A DNA stretch of 64,000 nucleotides. Source: Nectonema munidae. Its lineage: Eukaryota; Nematomorpha; Nectonematoida; Nectonematidae. The stretch is from the NCBI GenBank assembly GCA_030549495.1, contig JAUIRK010000157.1, forward strand, positions 241,001 through 305,000, given 5' to 3'. Both the position numbers and the translations under genes were made by a program. Below the pieces are notes generated by a model. The model did not search any database, was not told where the DNA came from, and saw only the letters and a list, made by a program, of their open reading frames with translations. Numbering within the stretch: the first letter of the stretch is position 1; the number at the start of each line of letters is the position of its first letter. Of the stretch, positions 11,091 to 21,939 are shown in pieces.

Positions 11091-11728
11091 GCTCCACTCC
11101 AGGAGGACTGCAAAAAAAAATTAACGCCATCTAAACAAAATTTGATTTGACGTGGTACTTATATATTATATGTAAACCTTTATACACATGTTTACATCTA
11201 CAGCATAAATTGATATAGCAAATAAAAAAAATTGGAAAAATTATAAGATATTATTTTGATCTAAAAAATAAATAAAGAAAAGATCTGTAGACAAAGCTAT
11301 TGGCAGTTCGGACACATCATTTTTGTGCGTTTTTACATATATACTTATGACACATATCACATTTTCGGATTCTCCTCTTTTTAGGTTTATGAGATGAAAT
11401 ATATCTGTTTCCTCTAGAAGTTGAAGGAAGTTCTTGAGTTTCTAAAGTATTTCTAAAACTGTAAAAGGATAAAATACCTAGAATGTTTCCAAAGATCAAG
11501 GGACTTTGTGCTTTCAATTGTATGGATGCTTCAGACAATTTGCAACCCAGATCTCTTAGAAAATATTTTCTTCCACCAGCTTTTGTTGATGGATATAAAT
11601 ATAGGGAGTTATATTTCGAAATTATCCAACTATTATGACAAACTATATCCAAATATAACTAGAAAAGTTCTCTTGTATTTTGATCAACATTACATAAGAT
11701 AATACATAAGAGATAATGATCATCAAAG
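11091..11728. other. Region without a recognised gene
   Basis: Open frames on both strands at 11317-11702 overlap each other and look like chance frames. Nothing else is recognised. Confidence 0.4.
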
Positions 11729-11800
11729 CTAAGTGTTGATAGGTAGTTGGTTGATGCTCAAGCACAGACACTGGACGTCAGTTCAAACCTCATAGTTAAA
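11729..11800 (+). repeat. Possible tRNA-derived SINE head
   Basis: The segment has an A-box-like TAGGTAGTTGG near 11740 and a B-box-like AGTTCAAACCTC near 11781, about 40 bp apart, as in internal RNA polymerase III promoters. The sequence does not fold into a clean tRNA cloverleaf, so it is not called a tRNA gene. A decayed SINE is the best reading, but a chance match is possible. Confidence 0.3.
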
Positions 11801-12378
11801 ATGGTACAGTTTTACACCGTACCTACCTGGTTTAGAAGGGTCATATATTTTTACTGGGCAACCCCCTTGAAATTTACCATCTGCGGAGTTTAATACCGAG
11901 AAAATATGTCCTAAAATAATTGTGTATAAATCGAACAGGAGAAATTTTATCATCGCTATTTCATTCCCTTTGAATATCTAATCGAAAGAAAGTGTGTATT
12001 AGGTAAAACATATCTCGAGAAATAGCCGCTTTCAAAAAAGGTTCTCCACGATGCTCGGAAAAAAATGATTGGCCAATGTAGAGTATGCAAATGAAGTAGG
12101 CTAAGATATCACTGATTTCAAACTTTTGATAAGAACGGAGAAGACTATTGCTACTCCTAAAAAAATTTTTAATGGCTGTCATCCAATTGGGTAGTTTGAT
12201 AAGAAAGTGATATATAAAAACATGCGAAACTAAATTTGGTAACTTACAAAATATTATATTTGATTTTACCAAAATGAAAAAATTAATGTTTTTAGGTTAG
12301 TTACGAACAGGGTTAGGGTTAACTTAAAAAAATTTAGAATATCAATGTACACAATAACAATACCAGACACCTTCAATT

Positions 12379-12430
12379 CAGGGGTCGGCAACCTTCAGCT
12401 TCGGAGACGTAGCAGCCAGCGTCCTACGAT
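12379..12430 (+). mobile_element. hAT-type terminal sequence, single end
   Basis: CAGGGGTCGGCAACC at 12379 is the classic outer end of hAT-family (Charlie-like) elements. I could not find the opposing end or an 8-bp target duplication, so only this end is annotated. Confidence 0.5.
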
Positions 12431-12439
12431 TTATCTAAA

Positions 12440-13494
12440 AAAGAATCTCTTTCCTAAGAAAAATTCAATTTTCCATTGCAAAAAATGATTCGAGATTTTT
12501 CAGATGAAGCTAAAAGAATCCTGGTTTTTTTATGGGTGAACTTTGCAACACGTCAACCAAATGTTGCAAATAAGTTCTATTTTTGTTGATGGAACATTCA
12601 AAAAAGCTTCACACCAAAGATTTAGTAGAGAGTTTACCAAAGCAAAGATTATACACAGTGCGTTTTCTCACACAACCAGATAAAACATATATCTCTTATG
12701 ACTGACTATCTATCAAGTCAATAGCAAGGTTTCAATCCTCCGTCTAACTAAGTATGTGGTTTTCATGCATGTTCATTGTATATAAGAGTGAGAGGAAGAT
12801 AGAGGGAGAGACAGACATATAGAAAAAGAAAAACAAGATTAGAAAGAGATGAGGAAAATTAGAAAAGGGTAAGATATTAATTTGCGGTAAGTGTATGCAA
12901 GAATGAAAATATAATCAGTGCCTCTCCATAATCAAAGATTTCTCGACTTCCTCCTCACAGAGACATAATAAAGTTCTGCACCCAAACCTCTCTTTCATTT
13001 CCAGTTTTTTTCTTTTTCCAGTTACTAAATCATTTTAATTAACGTAATTTTTCACCATTTGCAACATATTTCTCAAATTACTTTACTGGGTATGTTTCAT
13101 TTTTTTAATTTTCTTTTCATATCTTTACTAAGTTTTTTTAGTATTGTAGCATCAAAACGTTGAAGATTATTCTTAGCTGATATTTTATACCAAGTCCTTT
13201 AAACTTATCACAGTACCTGTCCATCGATGTCGTTTTGCTCCGTTTTAAGGTCATGGTTTTATTTTTAAAATAATTTAGCTTAGAATCTGAAGAGGCTCAA
13301 ACATTCAAAATCATAAAGAATGATTGAAAAAAGAATTTCACAAAAGTGAAATTAATCTTGCAGTCGTCGATATTTAAATGGGAAAAAATAAAAGGTTTTA
13401 TTGGGGAAATTTTAAATCGAACTTCCAAGCAAAATAAAATTGAATTGAAATGAATGTGGCACAAAGAAAGGTAAACTAACGTTTTCAATGTGAA
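12440..13494. other. AT-rich region, nothing recognised
   Basis: A purine-rich GAGAGAAAGA tract lies near 12787-12850. The remainder has no gene-like frame on either strand. It may include the left part of the adjacent hAT element, whose left end I could not locate. Confidence 0.4.
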
Positions 13495-15246
13495 GGATGA
13501 GTTTGATGGTTTGCTAGCAGTTTTTTAATATTTTCAAGTTGGTGAGATTCAATATCAAGTCTCCACGTTGGACAATTTGTTATCTGTTTAGCTTTTTTGT
13601 GAGAAGATTATTAACAACGCTGAAACCCTTCTCCACTAGGTACGAAGATGGAAAAGCAATCGATAGTTTGTTTGCAATAGCCCATAATTTGGGATAAGCA
13701 CAAGGAATTTCTTTTTGGAACCAAAACTGCTGATAACCTTTTTTAAAAGCACCTTAAGCTCTTCGTTACAGCGAATTTCAATCAGTTCTTCTTGAAATGC
13801 GATATCTTCTACTTCAGATTCATTAAATGGGTTTATTAGCCAATGAGTTACATCTTCAACCTGTGTCGATGATAAATTTGGAAACTGAGAAAGTTGGCGT
13901 TTTCCAATATTTTGTTTCATCAAGTTAATTTTGCCAAGAAAAGTTGCAACAATAGACCTAGTCTTAATTAAATTCAGTCTGTCTCCTTGTAACTGCAAGT
14001 TGACATCATTAAATTTAATGTACAAATCACTTAAGCAATATCTGCTTTGAATTTAATCAGGTTTTCTTTGAGAACGGGATCTTTAGGACTCAAAAAATCT
14101 AAAACAGTTTCAAAAAGAGAAAAAAATCTTGTTAAACAAAGTCATTTTGACAGTCATCTAACTTCGGTATGAAGCAGTAGCAGATTGAAGTCCTCGTTAT
14201 TTTCTTGACACAACTGAGAAAATAACCTACTATTGAGCGCACTGCTTCGAATCTTGTTAATGGCATTTATGACAAGTTGAAGAGAATAATGAAGTCTGGT
14301 ATTCAATATTTTCGCTACTAAATGTTGCTTGTGAATGACGCAATGAATTGCAAAAACTCCAGGCACACTTCGTTTCAAATGGCTTAGGAAACCACGATAC
14401 CGACTAAATATTGATGGTGCTCCATCTACAGCTGCTGCTAAAATATTTGATAATGGAATAGATTTTTGAATGCAAAAGTTTTTCAAAACATTAAATATTG
14501 TTTCGCCTTTAGTATCTGTAATCAAACTTTCAGCAAAGAGCAGCTCTTCATAGACCTTTTCGTTGAGGATAAAGCGGACATAAGCCAATAAAAGGGCTTC
14601 CTTGTTAGGCAAAGTAGATTCATCGAGTTGGATAGAAAACTTATTTGTTCGCAAATGAGTACACACAAAACTCTCAACATCAAGACTCATTTCATCAATA
14701 CCCCTTTGAAGTGTGTTGTTGCGATTTTTTTCAGTACATCCTGTGCAGATCGATGCAAAACAGTTGTTAAAACCTCTTCAATGCTCCCAGGTAGTATGGG
14801 TTTTTCCCAGATTTCGCTATAAGCATTGCAATATATGATGCCCGCAAGTTATCATCTTCTTTTCTTGAGTTTAAAGCAAGCATCTTATCCACTGTAACCC
14901 TTTTCATGTGTTTTTCTTTCAAAGTTTTGAAGTACGACAGATTACAACTTTTTTTATCAGGATGACATCTGTTCAGATGATCCTTCAACTTGGACGGCTT
15001 CATTGCGTCGTTGATTTTGTAAGTGATGATATATCTAAAAGTGACATGAGGAGGGAGGGGGTTGAAATTTATCAAAAAAAGGTTGACGTCAGTTGTGAAC
15101 GACTCCTATCGACAAGACTGAGTATGCATGTAGGTAGACCCCCTTTCACAAACCATAGACCCCCCGAAAAAAGTTTTCCATGCATAGACCCCTAACTAAT
15201 TTATATCGACCCCTGGGGGTCTATATAGACCACTTTGGGAAACAGT
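13495..15246 (-). pseudogene. hAT transposase, ZBED5-like, degenerate
   Basis: Read on the minus strand, the pieces follow the order of ZBED5-like hAT transposases. A BED-type zinc-finger remnant (KLKDHLNRCHPDKK, about 14990) is followed by KMLALNSRKEDDNLRASYI. The catalytic region comes next: KFSIQLDESTLPNKEALL, then AAAVDGAPSIFSRYRGFL and FAIHCVIHKQHLVAK. The hAT dimerisation tail at about 13640-13570 reads SYLVEKGFSVVNNLLTKK then LNR. Frames change between pieces and stops occur, so the gene is dead. At its 5' side, 15215-15246 reads in reverse as TTTCCCAAAGTGG, a hAT terminal repeat. The element sits directly against, and appears to have interrupted, a SAMD3-like gene copy that begins at 15247. 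Confidence 0.8.
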
Positions 15247-15590
15247 GCTTTAGACGAAGCAAAATCATTAAAGATAATAAATTTGCAAGCTATATTATTC
15301 ATGATTATCCTTTTCTAGCTGATTTTTATCAAGTATAAAACTAAAATATTCATTATAATACATTAATTGTTTTCTATTCAAATGTTAAAAAAATTTAAGC
15401 GTCTCGAAGTAAAAATGAGAAACTCTGACATAAGAAGCACATTTTTTGAACAACTTAATAAATATGCTTCTACAATAAACAAAATGTGTTCTGGTAAAAA
15501 ACTTGCTTTGACTTATGATAAATACCTGGCTCCTATCTTATCACAAAAAGGTAAAATAATTTTAATCAAAAATGTGTATTTATTTTAAAA
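15247..15590 (+). pseudogene. SAMD3-like repeated gene, copy 2 (fragment)
   Basis: Exon 1 (15250-15328) translates as FRRSKIIKDNKFASYIIHDY then PFLADFYQ and ends at a GT donor directly after the Gln codon. Sequence after about 15380 continues LKKFKRLE...TFFEQLNKYA...NKM, matching copy 1 (LLEFQRLK...HFFTRLDKYV) and copy 3 (LNGEFARLD). The intron therefore lies at the same codon as in the other copies, although the acceptor here seems mutated (TTCAA). The 5' part is missing because the hAT element abuts it. Function of the family is unknown; relatives in fish and invertebrates carry a PB1-like N-terminus and are often labelled 'sterile alpha motif domain-containing protein 3-like'. Confidence 0.65.
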
Positions 15591-15594
15591 ACAA

Positions 15595-16400
15595 ATTATA
15601 TTTTAATAGAAAGCTGTTTTATTGCATCTCTTTTGGTATAAGCTCAAGAAAAACTGAATGATTTCATTGAAGTTGAAAGAGTGATGGCCTTATAATGGAC
15701 AAACCAATTTTTCTCGTGGTAAAATATCGAATAGAAGAAAATGATGGCTTTCGCATAAAACTAGAAAATATCTCAATATTAAATTCCTGCACATTTTTAG
15801 ATTCCTTCATTGGTTTTTATGGCATTTTACTGTTTGAACTTAAAATATCCTGATTCTTTAAAAAAACAATGCTTTTCATACAACATGTATTTTTCGGTAT
15901 TGATACAGAAGATAATGATTATAAAAAAATTATTAATACAATTTATAAAGTCGAAAAAATTTGTAATTGTATCTTTTCCATAATTTGTTTTTCATTGATA
16001 TATAATGATGTTTTATGTTATCAGCTTATTTTGCTTGTATAAATTTTTCTTCAATTCCTTTTTGTAAGTATTTTTGTATTAAGAACACAGAATTTTGTTG
16101 TGTTTTTGAACAATACTTATTGCATATATTATAGTAGGTTGTTGACGTAGGGATTTTTGTCCTCAATTCCAGGTAAAAACACCAATTTAAAAATTATCGT
16201 CTTTAATTTTTTGATTTTCAAAGCAATTTATTAAACACTTTTAGTTTTTAAAAGAGAATTTTGAATTAATTTCAGATTTTTTTACTTCTAATTTTTACGG
16301 AGTAGTTTGTTCTTAATAAATAACTTAACTTAACTAGAATATGGTAATTGTAGTAGTTTTTACTTCCTAAAGCGTAAATCTTACTATGTGAAATTTGACA
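15595..16400. other. AT-rich interior of a probable transposon copy
   Basis: No further conserved exon could be read. It lies between the SAMD3-like copy 2 fragment and the TAGTAA-rich stretch at 16400-16700, so by analogy with 27629-29644 it is probably the decayed interior of the same kind of element. Confidence 0.35.
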
Positions 16401-16695
16401 ACATACCCTTCTATACTTAATTTATGTTACTATTTGTTTTCGCAAGAGCTTCATTACTTACTATAAAAGATAGTAAAAATTACAATGAGCAACTAATATA
16501 TACTATGCATACAGTCTAGTATATACTTCTTAATGAGGTAGTATAATATACTATAAACAAAAGTTGGATTTACCAATAAAGTTAGTAATAATTACTATAA
16601 AAGTATAGTAAAGATTACTTATTGAAAGGTATTACTAACTTGGACAAAGAAATTTACTATATAAATTAGTTGGTCGTACTAACTTACATTTTTAG
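16400..16695 (+). repeat. TAGTAA/TTACTA-rich array, probable element end
   Basis: Dense direct and inverted copies of TAGTA, TTACTA and AGTTAGTA words occur here (for example TAGTAATAATTACTATAAAA at about 16586). The stretch finishes CTAACTTACATTTTTAGTGT near 16695. The same texture and a similar finish (…TTACTAG, T-run, ATGAGTG) bound the SAMD3-like copy at 27629-29644. It is read as the right subterminal region of the copy 2 element. Confidence 0.5.
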
Positions 16696-16699
16696 TGTT

Positions 16700-17833
16700 A
16701 AGGCTAATAACAAAATTTTAATATAAAAATTTAATTAAATTACAAAGATACGTATTTGATTTGCCCAAAAATACTGTTGATTGAAATAGAATCAGGAGCA
16801 AAACTGGAGACTTTGAAACTGGCATAATACGCGTAGCAAAAAAGGTAAGGAACTTTTCTTCGAGATAACTTTTTACTTCTAGATTTGTTCAGTCTTTTCA
16901 GAGTATCATATTTTTGTCAAGTCGTACTCATAAACCTTGGATTTATTTAGTTGTATTCCAGAAGTCTGAGTTACAGAATCTGTATCAAAATACTACTGTT
17001 TATAGCTTTTTTGCCTCAAATAGAAGTACAACATAACAAGTATAAATTAATTAACTTTTTATAATTATTGATTAATCCAGATAAAAGTGTGCTATCGAAA
17101 GTTAAAAAGGTTGATGGAACCCTTTGCAGTTACTACTCTCCTGGAATACCTTGAAAGTACTTGGTTAGATGAGGACAAAATCAAACTATGGTATGCTTTT
17201 GGAAGAAAGGTCTGAACAAACAACTGTTGTGAAGGCTTTTATAATTGCAAAGTTATAAAAGTATTCGTTTTGGTGTTGATATATCTACTATGGTATGATA
17301 TAGTCTTCAATCAGCAAAAATCAATGCAAGGGAAATTTCTTCATCAAAAACGAAGAAAGAATTTGAAAGACATGCTTGAGATTGAAGAATTCAATTTTAG
17401 ATACAACTGGAATCAAGGCAATGATTTGAAAAGAAAAGCTCATGGATGAAATCTCGAAGGAATACCTCGATAGCCGAAATTTGTATTTCTTCTTCTCACG
17501 AACATCGTCACTTATAAGCTCGGCTAAGAGAATTCCTGTTGAAGACAACCCTGATACCTATTACATCAACTTCGAAAGTCTGGACCATGTCCTAACTTTA
17601 ACTTGAGATCAATATTATCGTAACCTATTTTGTTTTATCTTGATATAGATTATATAGGTTTTAGATGAATGAAGTCATTTGGCGATTCTCCTACACAAGT
17701 AATCATAGAAGGAAATATATACTAAATATATATATATATAGCAATCATAATATTTTTATTTTCTAATTTTAGAGGAGCGCTAAAATTAATGATCGAATGT
17801 ATAAGGGCTCAATGCAAGACCTCTTAAAAATAC
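16700..17833. other. Region without a recognised gene
   Basis: No conserved frame; 17321-17548 on the minus strand is open but unrecognised. A short TA dinucleotide run lies near 17728-17741. Confidence 0.45.
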
Positions 17834-17841
17834 GTGTCAAG

Positions 17842-18114
17842 CAGTGGCGGATCTGAGAGGAATGGGCAGAGGGGACTCATGGGCCTAGGCCCCTTATGAA
17901 AAATGGCTTCGAAAATTACCCTTACTATAATTTTGCTTTTTCCTAAAACAATACTTGTTGGTAGTTGATTACGTTTATGTCAACGGTATGACAAGTCGAA
18001 TTCTAAAATACATAATACAGCTGTCGTATTCTCTGAAGACTTTTAGCAAAATTGCAAAAAATTATAGATTTCGCCCCCTCCCCCCCCTATAAGAAATTTC
18101 TGGATCCGCCACTG
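17842..18114. mobile_element. hAT-type MITE, 273 bp, with 8-bp target duplication
   Basis: The ends are CAGTGGCGGATC at 17842 and its inverted match GATCCGCCACTG finishing at 18114, a perfect 12-bp terminal inverted repeat. The unit is flanked by the direct repeat GTGTCAAG at 17834-17841 and 18115-18122, the 8-bp duplication typical of hAT insertion. It has no coding capacity. A cytosine run (CCCCCTCCCCCCCC) lies near its right end. Perfect duplication and termini suggest a young insertion. Confidence 0.93.
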
Positions 18115-18122
18115 GTGTCAAG

Positions 18123-19078
18123 TTATTACCTCTTGAATAAACATCGAATAAAGCAGGAAAATATAGCCAGTTATAGTAATTTTAATTTTGCTCGTAGGTA
18201 CACTGATTCTGAGCTAAGGGAACAAATTACCACTCACCTAAAAAATTTGGAAACGGGATTCCTCAGATATTTCACAGACACAGGTGATAAACGTGAAGCC
18301 TCGAAATTTATCCCACATTTCAGTACAACAATTTTTTAAGAAAAAATAAAAATATAAATATATAAATATAAACGGTTTAGCAAAATTTAGTAAAAAAATA
18401 AAGAAAAAACTTTTTTATTTTCATAAAAATTGAATATATTATTATCAGTTTTAAACAAAAAAAATTGTGTATTCTTTATGGCTAACTATCTGCAGTAAAA
18501 CGTCTTATAATTTTTCTTTAAATTGTATCAATATAGAAAAATAATATAAATATTTTTGTTATTATTATTATTATAGAAAAGTACAAATATTTATTGATAT
18601 AAAGTAGCAAATTTGAAATAAACAAAAGAGACTTAATGATTTTTTAAGAGCGTTCCATTTTAGGCTATAAAATATGGCAGAATGATTTACTGACTTCTTA
18701 TATAAAAAAAGAAGTATTTAGATTTTTCTGACGGACGGATCCAAAAAATTATGACATGGGGGTAGAGCAATTTTTGTCTAATTCGTAATTGCTATATATT
18801 TGTATATCCAATTTTAGGAATTTTTGCTTCCGTTTCAAATGGGCCTCGAGGCACTGACAGTTAATCCCTATCGTAATACGCACTTTTTCGAATAGGAAAT
18901 AAGCAAAGTTGGAATATCATAAAATGTTGAAGGGATCTATGTCATAACGGCTTACTAGCTAAACGTGAGGAGCTCTATGCGTTTTTTGAAATGTTGCTTT
19001 CAATATGTATGTAAAGTATTTTTTGAAAATTTTTATTTTAAGTATATTTTTTTAGCATTTTACGATTTACACATTTAA
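18123..19078. other. AT-rich region, nothing recognised
   Basis: Contains A/T homopolymers and an ATT trinucleotide run near 18560. No gene-like frame or complete repeat could be supported. Confidence 0.5.
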
Positions 19079-19830
19079 ATATATAATCTCCAACCTGTAT
19101 TCTACGATGATTCATCTCCAAACTATATACTACAATTATTCATCTCCAACCTGTATACTACGATGGTTTCTATTCCATGTACAAATAACTAGGGAGACAA
19201 TGTTCAACTTTCTGTTCACATTCTGCTAGATGTAAGATTTGATATACCTCATTCGGGGAGACGATGCTACATAAGTTATTACCTATATACATTATACCTG
19301 TATACTACGATGGTTCATCTCCAACCTGTATACCGCGATAATTCATCTCCAACCTATCAGTTCATATTTTGCTAGATGTAAGATTTGATATACCTCATTC
19401 GGGAAGAGGATGTTAGATAAGTTATTAATTTTTTCACGATATTAAATAATATATTTTATCAAATAATCCAAATAAAATTCTGTAATCAAAGAATCGAAAA
19501 ATATTCTTTAAAAAATCAAAAAATATCAAACTTTCTGTTCATATTTTGCTACCTCATACGATGTTACAAAAGTTATTACCTATACTTTGCAATTTGCACG
19601 ATTTTAAATATTATATTTGTCAAATAATCAAAATAAAATTCTGTAATCAAAGAATCGAAAAATAATCTTTAAAAAATAAAAAAATATCAAACTTTCTGTT
19701 CATATTTTGCTACCTCATACGATGTTACAAAAGTTATTACCTATACTTTGCAATTTGCACGATTTTAAATATTATATTTGTCGAATAATCAAAGAATCGA
19801 AAAATGTTCAAATCAAAAAATATTTATTCT
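19079..19830. repeat. Compound tandem repeat region
   Basis: Two interleaved repeats are visible. A roughly 33-bp unit with TTCATCTCCAACCTGTATAC recurs near 19085-19165 and again near 19300-19355. A longer unit beginning TCAAACTTTCTGTTCATATT recurs at about 19527 and 19688 (period about 161 bp), with older relatives at about 19203 and 19355 that carry GCTAGATGTAAGATTTGATA. The last two copies are almost identical over more than 150 bp, indicating recent local duplication. Confidence 0.85.
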
Positions 19831-20399
19831 TTTTAAATATATCGTTGGCTCCCCTTACTTTTAAAATTGAAAGATAAACCTAGTCTTTAACAATTAATTT
19901 TTATCAAATTATGCACATACGAAACTAAAAGTCTCCCTGGAGGTCTTGCCATACCTCTGATATTCATTACAATTTACCTCTAACTTTCAGTGAGCATGCT
20001 TTTTCAAATATTACGATGCTGAGAGCACGATTTTCTTCCTTACTTTTGTGCAGGTGTTTTAGAAAGAAAACGTTCCCATTTGTTTACTTTGTTACGTGAC
20101 TTAGCAGAGTTTTATTACTAATGGTGCAGAATGAATCAGACCCCTTCCTATTTTCCCTTCAGAGTGTTCAGTCCAGAATGATAAAACGTGAAACAATTAA
20201 ACTTACCTCCCTAAAATACGTGTTTACATTTAGTCTAGACAAGCTCAGCTTCAACGCTACGCTTCGGTATAAAAGAAAGCGAGGAAAAGAAGGCCACCTT
20301 TTCGCCTCCAAAAATTCTACTTCTTTGCCGGATTTTGCTCCCCCTCAAAATGCTCCATTCAAAAGTAATTCACTACCACATTTTAATTTTGATAACTAC
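19831..20399. other. Region with an unrecognised open frame (20121-20489)
   Basis: A plus-strand frame starting ATG at 20121 (MVQNESDPFLFSL...) is open to 20489, but its last 27 codons lie inside the hAT element that inserts at 20408. It resembles nothing I know and has no splice or promoter context. It could be a chance frame or part of an older repeat. Confidence 0.3.
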
Positions 20400-20407
20400 A
20401 GCGCAAC

Positions 20408-21021
20408 TAGAGCTTCTGATTTCTCGATAAAATTTAATTCTCGAGAAATGAGAAAAAAAATATATGATTCTCGAGACTCGAGAAGTTAAAAAATATTAAA
20501 AATATTTTACAAAAAAAAATTTATTTTGTTTTATTAGTAAAATAACTTTTTAATAAAACAAGAGCATTTAAAGATTCGTTTTTCAAACTCAATCTTTTTG
20601 GAGGTAAAATATTTGATACATTTGAGAAGATTCCTTCGCATTGACAAGAAGTTGGTTGCATGCATAAAAGAGAATTTTTTAACAATTGCATCGATTCTGA
20701 TAAATCAAAATTTTTGTTTTGTTTGAACATCTGTAGTTCTTCTTCTATTGTACTAACTTTTTCTTCTTTTTTTATCATACATGAATTCTTTAATTCTCTA
20801 TTTAAACTTTGAGTTAGAGATTCTTCTTCAAACTCATCAACAGATTCGACTTGAATAGAATAGAAATTTATTTTTTATTAATATTTATTCAAAATTTAAC
20901 ATGTTTTCAGTAATAAAAAATGTTTAAAATTCTTGGGTCTCGACAAAAATTTGTCGAGAATCACGAAATAAAAAAATTCTAAAATTCTCGAGACACGAGA
21001 AATCTCGAGACAGAAGCTCTA
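20408..21021 (-). mobile_element. hAT element, 614 bp, non-autonomous, with TIRs and target duplication
   Basis: The termini are TAGAGCTTCTG at 20408 and the exact inverse CAGAAGCTCTA ending at 21021. The flanks AGCGCAAC (20400-20407) and ATCGCAAC (21022-21029) match at seven of eight bases, a slightly decayed 8-bp target duplication. Inside each end there are many CTCGAGA/TCTCGAG words that can pair. Only the 3' end of a transposase gene remains, so the element is an internally deleted derivative of a larger hAT. Confidence 0.88.
20521..20778 (-). pseudogene. hAT transposase C-terminal dimerisation domain, remnant
   Basis: The minus-strand translation contains LCMQPTSCQCEGIFSNVSNI, then LPPKRLSLKNESLNALVLLK and SYFTNK. 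This corresponds to the conserved tail of Ac/hobo-type transposases (PTSxxSEGIFSxxxNxxxPxRxxLxxENVxxLVFLKS). The upstream zinc finger and catalytic core are absent, as expected in an internally deleted element. It is 85 codons, against 550-700 aa for a full hAT transposase. Confidence 0.82.
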
Positions 21022-21089
21022 ATCGCAACGCCACATAAATTTTCTTGTCAAACTTTGCCCATATAAAAAGATACATTAATTATCATCCT

Positions 21090-21810
21090 TACTTGAAAAG
21101 ATTTCGAATGAAACTTATAATAATTTTCAACATTTTATGTATATTCCATTTTGGTTTCAAATAAATTTATTTTGCTCGTAACAAAATTTTGACTTGAAAA
21201 AATCTTGTATTTTTATCGACAACTAAGAAACTTGAAATTTTCAAAATTTTATATTTAAATTTATTATATTTTGGATAAATTTTTTAGCTTTTGACAAATC
21301 TTGATTTTATTGTCGAAGAAACGTTCTCTCTATTGACAACTAAATAAATTGAAATATAAGAAAATTAAGCTTATACTTTGAATTAACTCCTTTGGATTTA
21401 AAAAAAATCATATTTTTATTGTCGACGAAATTTAGTGTTCCTATGGACAACTAAAACTTGAAATTATTTGAATTTTAAATTTAATAAATTTTTAATTTGA
21501 ATGATTTTTTGTCTCTTGAGTCTTGACAAAATCTTAATTTAATTGTAGAGAAAATATAGTCTCTCTATCGTCAACTAAAAAATCTTAAATTTTTAAAATT
21601 TTAAACTTATACTTTAATTTAAATTTTTCTTTTGAAAAAATAATATCTTTATTTTCTCGTGTTTCTTTGAAGAACTAAAAACTTCAAATTTTCAAATTTT
21701 ATATCTTCAAATTTATAATTTTAATTAATTTTTGGCCTCTTGACATAACTTGATTGAATTATAGACGAAAAATCGTGTCTCTATTGACAACTGAAAAATT
21801 GACTTTTTTC
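21090..21810. repeat. Degenerate tandem repeat, about 112-124 bp unit, six copies
   Basis: The phrase GACAACTAARAAACTTGAAA recurs near 21218, 21342, 21440, 21560, 21672 (GAAGAACTAAAAACTT) and 21787. Each is preceded by a TTTATTGTCGAHGAAA block about 30 bp upstream. The units are diverged and AT-rich with no reading frame maintained, which fits an old satellite patch. Confidence 0.75.
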
Positions 21811-21851
21811 ACTTAACAACGGGTAGCGGAGAAAGAGAAGCCGAATTATTA

Positions 21852-21928
21852 TTTTCGGGCGTTTTGGTTTTGGGCGTTTTGCTTTTCGGGCGTTTTGGTA
21901 TCGGGCGTTTTGGTTTCGGGCGTTTTGA
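21852..21928 (+). repeat. Minisatellite, 15-16 bp unit TTTCGGGCGTTTTGG, five copies
   Basis: Five consecutive units of TTTCGGGCGTTTTGG with single-base changes lie at 21852-21928. They are much richer in CpG than the surroundings. The tract follows the 112-124 bp array directly. Confidence 0.9.
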
Positions 21929-21939
21929 CCCGGCACCGT

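Noticed and set aside
11729-11800. tRNA gene
   Set aside because: A- and B-box-like words are present, but no acceptor stem or cloverleaf can be drawn. At most it is a decayed SINE.
21852-21928. CRISPR-like short repeat array
   Set aside because: Units are directly adjacent with no spacers, and the DNA is clearly eukaryotic.
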